Origin: an uncultured Acetatifactor sp. | GTDB lineage: Bacteria > Bacillota > Clostridia > Lachnospirales > Lachnospiraceae | Length of the DNA: 64,000 nt | Reading direction: 5' to 3' | Assembly: GCA_910578185.1 (NCBI GenBank) | Contig: CAJTPN010000006.1 | Span: forward strand, 64,111-128,110 | Shown: piece after piece, positions 60,705 through 64,000 of the stretch | Layout of the letters: every line of letters starts with the position of its first letter | Numbering within the stretch: the stretch's first letter is position 1 | Translations under genes and position numbers: made by a program | Notes under the pieces: model-generated | Databases searched by the model: none | What the model was told of the DNA's origin: nothing | Seen by the model: the letters and a program-made list of their open reading frames with translations, nothing else

Positions 60705-62165
60705 CTAATTTTCATTTTGGGTCTCTCTGCCTGCGTCCAACAGTTCATTCCTGATACCGAAACTTAGTTTGTCTTCATGTAAAACCATTTTGTCAAAATA
60801 CAATTCCAAAAACACGCCGCTGCAGCCATTCCTACAGTTGGCTTCACATGCACCGCATGATATTTTTTTCATTAAAGAGCTTCTTTCATTTCCCTGTTTG
60901 GCCGGCATACACACATATCCGATCTCTCCGCCCTTTTTCTCCATCGCCCCGCAGGAATTAACCATGATCACCACGCACCCTAACTGTTCCGCCAATTCGC
61001 AAGCCTCGGAATGCATATCCATGGAAGGCGAATATGCAGGAACAAAAAGAAGGTTAATATTCAGCCTTTTATACATTGTCCTCACATCCGGTTTTAACAG
61101 ATCTTTACAGATCGCTATACCGATTCGCCCGAAATTCTCAATTTCCAAAACAGTATAACCCTTATTTTTCTTGGAATACAGATGCTCCAAATATTCTTTC
61201 CCATCTTTTTTGTACTTGAATAATGCCTTTTTGAAATAATGAAAAATTTCTTTACCGTTTACATCCGTCAAAATCGAATAATTTGTACAGTTTTTCCAAA
61301 CGGAACCGTTGACGGTCAAATATGCCTCTGGCCCCGGGCTTGACCTCAGACACTCCAAAATTTCTTCCGTCATCAGCATTTCCGGCAAAATCAAGCAGTC
61401 CAACGTTCTCCCTGCCAGCCCCTCCCAAGTTCGCTCATATCTCTTATTTAGATCTTCTTTCGGGCTGCTCTTCATTCCGTGTATCTCAAAGTTTCCGTTC
61501 TCACACTCTATTTCGAAAATGTCTTTAATATGTACATGCGTCAACGGAACCATACCAATTGATAACTGCATATGGCCTGAAAAGTGAGAATAAAGCAAGC
61601 TGTCCCTGGAAGCTCTGAAAAAGCGCACCGGATGTTCTTCAAAGCTCTTTTTATACCTGACGGAATAGTTTTTGATCTGATAGTCTATATCTTCTATACT
61701 GCTCTCCCTGGGTTCCCGAAACGGCGCATATCCATTTTCATCTTTCCTGCTTTGCACCTCGTCAAAAAAACTGTTTACCTTCTTGGGCGTGACCAACACT
61801 TGATCGGTATACTGCCTGTTCAACCCTTCGTATTCAATAAATTCCTCCCCCGTGCCGCTTCTTTCCGCCAGCCTTGGTTCTATCCTGTCATCTATCACCA
61901 ATGCTATGGCAAACAGCCTGTCCACATTCGCTTCCCTGCCTAAAAATTCCTCAATTCCCTTCTTTAAGTGTTCAAACGCATGTTTCTTATATCCTTTTTT
62001 GCACTCCACGTCATATTGTGAAAACACGTCCTGTAATTCACCTGTATATTTCAAGGGCCCTCCGCTGTTATAATCATAATCCGTATATAACATGGTCACT
62101 TCACAACACAGCGCCAGCAAGTCATAGATATTTTTGAGACACTTGATCTGACCGACAACTTCCAT
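60705..62165 (-). CDS. Nitrilase-fold (carbon-nitrogen hydrolase) protein with unknown N-terminal domain
   Basis: 486 residues. The first 190 residues form an unrecognised helical domain. The C-terminal half has the nitrilase-superfamily triad in order: Glu in CLILPEMLMTEE (about 268), a Lys near the FKYKKDGKEYLEHLY segment (about 330), and Cys in GRIGIAICKDLL (about 357, pattern G-x-x-I-C-x-D). It is followed by LNINLLFVPAYSPSMD and VVIMVNSCG, the usual core strands. A cysteine-rich patch (CGACEANCRNGC) near the end is unusual and may bind a metal. Substrate unknown. GGGG-AAGAG precedes the ATG, and a promoter lies at 62227-62255. It heads a set with genes B and C. Confidence 0.75.
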   Translation of the reverse strand: MEVVGQIKCLKNIYDLLALCCEVTMLYTDYDYNSGGPLKYTGELQDVFSQYDVECKKGYKKHAFEHLKKGIEEFLGREANVDRLFAIALVIDDRIEPRLAERSGTGEEFIEYEGLNRQYTDQVLVTPKKVNSFFDEVQSRKDENGYAPFREPRESSIEDIDYQIKNYSVRYKKSFEEHPVRFFRASRDSLLYSHFSGHMQLSIGMVPLTHVHIKDIFEIECENGNFEIHGMKSSPKEDLNKRYERTWEGLAGRTLDCLILPEMLMTEEILECLRSSPGPEAYLTVNGSVWKNCTNYSILTDVNGKEIFHYFKKALFKYKKDGKEYLEHLYSKKNKGYTVLEIENFGRIGIAICKDLLKPDVRTMYKRLNINLLFVPAYSPSMDMHSEACELAEQLGCVVIMVNSCGAMEKKGGEIGYVCMPAKQGNERSSLMKKISCGACEANCRNGCSGVFLELYFDKMVLHEDKLSFGIRNELLDAGRETQNEN

Positions 62166-62226
62166 CTCTTCCCCTTTTGTGTAAAATTACCCTGATTCCC
62201 GCCAAAGCTCCTGTTTTCCTGCACTT

Positions 62227-62255
62227 ATTTTAACACAATAATCTTTATCTGTAAA
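62227..62255 (-). promoter_or_regulatory. Predicted promoter of the nitrilase-fold gene
   Basis: Read leftward, TTTACA (62250-62255) and TAAAAT (62227-62232) are separated by 17 bp, about 60 nt before the ATG. The remaining gap to 62434 holds a small AAAAAGG-tat-CCTTTTT hairpin near 62338-62357. Confidence 0.6.
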
Positions 62256-62434
62256 TGTGCCGAACCATATTTTAATGAGCCCGTTAAAATCGGCTGCCGT
62301 TTATTCTGCAACCGATAATTACCATATAAAAAACAAAAAAAGGTATCCTTTTTGCTAAAAACGCATATATTTACCATAACTAATCGCTTGCATCCGCCGG
62401 GTAGGTATGCCCCCGTGGACGCAGAAGGAAAACT

Positions 62435-63715
62435 ATGCCTGATTCTAACCTTATCGCCGCACAGGAAACGGAAAATGCCAACGCTTCCTATGAAGGCACC
62501 ATACAGATCAGCGTGGTATCCTCCATAGGGCAGGTTCCTGTGGAAAATGCCACCGTCACAATATCCTATACCGGAGACCCCGGCTCTCCCCTGAAAGTAC
62601 TTACCACCGACAGCTCCGGTCAGACCCCTGTGACTGAACTGCCGGCTCCGCCGCCGGAACTGTCCCTCCAGCCGGAAAACGAACAACAGCCTTATTCGGA
62701 ATACAATATAGAAGTCACGGCGGAAGGGTACGAGCCGGTTCTGGTATCCGGTTCGGAAATCCTTGCAGGCCAATTCTCCCTGCAGCCCATTCGAATGAAT
62801 CCCCTGGCCGCAACGGAAGAAGAGGAAAAAGTGGTAATCATCCCGGCTCATACACTGTTTGGAGACTATCCGCCCAAAATCCCCGAGGATGAGATCAAAC
62901 CCATGGCAGAGACGGGTGAAATCGTCCTAAGCCGTGTGGTGATTCCGGAGTATGTCATCGTTCACGACGGTGTCCCAAACGATTCCACCGCCCCCAATTA
63001 TTGGGTCCGCTACCGGGACTACATCAAAAACGTCGCCTCCTGCGAAATTTATTCCACATGGCCGGAGAATACCATTTATGCCAATATTCTGGTGATCATG
63101 TCCTTTACCCTGAATCGAGTGTATACAGAGTGGTACAGAAACCAGGGCTACAACTTCACCATCACATCCTCCACCGCCTATGACCAGAAATGGATATATG
63201 GAAGAAATATTTTTGAAAATATAGATTATCTGGTAGATACCATCTTTACAAATTACCTTTCCCGTCCAGGCGTTCGGCAGCCGATTTTTACTTCTTACTG
63301 CGACGGGAAACGGGTAACCTGCTCCGGCCTGAGCCAATGGGGTTCCATGTACCTGGGCGAGCAGGGCTACTCCCCCATTGAGATTATCCGATATTACTAC
63401 GGAAACGATATGTATATCAACACGGCGGACATCGTATCCGGTGTGCCTTCCTCCTGGCCCGGTTACAATCTTGGCATCGGCGCCTCCGGAGATAAAGTAA
63501 GACAGCTCCAGTCACAGCTCAACCGCATTGCCAGAAACTACCCTGCCATCCCAACCATCACCGCTGACGGCATATATGGTCCTGCCACTGCGGAAGCCGT
63601 CCGCACCTTCCAGCGGATTTTCCATCTGCCTCAGACCGGCGTCACCGATTATCCCACCTGGTATGAGATATCGGAAATCTTTGTGGGTGTATCCAGGATT
63701 TCAGAACCTGGTTAA
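62435..63715 (+). CDS. SpoIID/LytB-like protein with C-terminal peptidoglycan-binding domain
   Basis: 426 residues, AAGGA 5-6 nt before the ATG, no signal peptide. An N-terminal Ig-like region (ATVTISYTGDPGSP) leads to a Pro-rich linker. The middle (about 190-330) resembles SpoIID/LytB glycosidase-like domains: VASCEIYSTWPENTIYANIL, AYDQKW and CSGLSQWGSMYLGEQGYS. The C-terminus is a PG_binding_1 domain (LGIGASGDKVRQLQSQLNRI, GIYGPATAEAVRTFQ). Lachnospiraceae relatives with this layout are frequent and often carry two peptidoglycan-binding repeats; this copy ends soon after the first, so it may be shortened. Absence of a signal peptide suggests action in the mother cell or release by lysis. 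Confidence 0.75.
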   Translation: MPDSNLIAAQETENANASYEGTIQISVVSSIGQVPVENATVTISYTGDPGSPLKVLTTDSSGQTPVTELPAPPPELSLQPENEQQPYSEYNIEVTAEGYEPVLVSGSEILAGQFSLQPIRMNPLAATEEEEKVVIIPAHTLFGDYPPKIPEDEIKPMAETGEIVLSRVVIPEYVIVHDGVPNDSTAPNYWVRYRDYIKNVASCEIYSTWPENTIYANILVIMSFTLNRVYTEWYRNQGYNFTITSSTAYDQKWIYGRNIFENIDYLVDTIFTNYLSRPGVRQPIFTSYCDGKRVTCSGLSQWGSMYLGEQGYSPIEIIRYYYGNDMYINTADIVSGVPSSWPGYNLGIGASGDKVRQLQSQLNRIARNYPAIPTITADGIYGPATAEAVRTFQRIFHLPQTGVTDYPTWYEISEIFVGVSRISEPG

Positions 63716-63850
63716 AACGCCGTAAATTATAAATAAACCCCTTCTTTTGTGTGTAAAAATTTTGTGCCGAAAGAGGATGGCAAACAGGGTTTGTCAACCA
63801 AATTTGGCACAAAGCACACCAGCAAAAACAGTCTCAAAAAAGCTTTGCCA

Positions 63851-64000
63851 TTACGGACAATCGGACGAGAAATTACTAAGGCCAAGCAAAATTCTGCTCT
63901 CACGCAGCGCATTGCTGGAATCATAATCATATTCTATTGTCTGAATATTCACGTTCGGATACATCTCTTTCAACTTTTTCACAATTCCCCGTTCACTGAT
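63851..64000 (-). CDS. C-terminal fragment of an unidentified leftward gene, cut by the window edge
   Basis: An open frame enters from the right edge and gives 49 residues before a TAA at 63851-63853. It contains KKLKEMYPNVNIQTIEYDYD followed by SSNALRESRILLGLSNF, a regular alternation of charged and hydrophobic residues that looks coding. I do not recognise the family. Between its stop and the end of the SpoIID-like gene (63716-63850) there is a weak inverted repeat TTGTGCC/GGCACAA near 63760-63813 and no other gene. Confidence 0.55.
   Translation of the reverse strand: MSERGIVKKLKEMYPNVNIQTIEYDYDSSNALRESRILLGLSNFSSDCP

Noticed and set aside
63727..63930. 67-codon minus-strand frame near the right edge
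   Set aside because: It overlaps in another frame the C-terminal fragment ending at 63851, which has a more protein-like sequence.

Overview
The window looks like chromosome of a low-to-mid GC Gram-positive anaerobe of the class Clostridia, most likely Lachnospiraceae. This rests on gene content: HemZ, a long RelA/SpoT next to apt, RsgI-like anti-sigma factors, CspA-like subtilases, LytTR/DUF3021 ABC modules, a DUF5716/DUF5717 pair, and strong ribosome-binding sites of the GGAGG type. No rRNA, tRNA or CRISPR array was seen. Family names come from recognising sequence motifs by eye; no database search was run.

Left part (1-7.5 kb) is accessory in character and visibly AT-rich up to about 4 kb: a frameshifted alpha/beta hydrolase, a GNAT acetyltransferase, a sigma/anti-sigma pair, a decayed HTH regulator, a CspA-like subtilase, a 172-bp MITE-like hairpin element and a FliB-like protein. 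From 7.4 to 19.4 kb everything runs leftward: hemZ, a transglutaminase/DUF58/MoxR module, an MBL hydrolase, relA, apt, a CBS protein, a DUF308 membrane protein and a SEC-C protein. The transglutaminase module lies between hemZ and the mbl-relA-apt block.

19.5-26.3 kb holds two of the most interesting loci. The first is a secreted protein with nine 26-residue Cys/His repeats, followed by an ECF sigma factor and an RsgI-like anti-sigma factor that itself ends in a Gly/His-rich tail. The second is a leftward three-gene operon (large membrane/coiled-coil protein with an HNH-like segment, tail-anchored coiled-coil protein, CbxX/SpoVK-type AAA+ ATPase) divergent from a small XRE regulator. The intergenic region between them carries repeated and palindromic operator-like sites over both predicted promoters.

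26.5-49.6 kb mixes metabolism and regulation: HAD phosphatase, LysR regulator, purA, a polyphosphate-polymerase/DUF4956/lipoprotein trio, an OmpR-type two-component system, a 680-residue ankyrin protein, a LytTR-DUF3021-ABC transporter operon, an L-cysteine desulfidase, purC, a hemerythrin/receiver fusion, and a purB-purF paralogue-plsC operon. The purF paralogue lacks the catalytic N-terminal cysteine, while a truncated N-terminus of a canonical purF sits at the head of the same operon.

49.6-62.2 kb is a second region rich in unknowns: a leftward operon of DUF5717 (1204 aa), an actin/Hsp70-like DUF5716 protein, a probable TPR-like protein and a coiled-coil membrane protein; a YtrA-type GntR/ABC operon; and a three-gene set with a nitrilase-fold protein and two unknown proteins. 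The window ends with a SpoIID-like/peptidoglycan-binding protein and the tail of an unidentified leftward gene.
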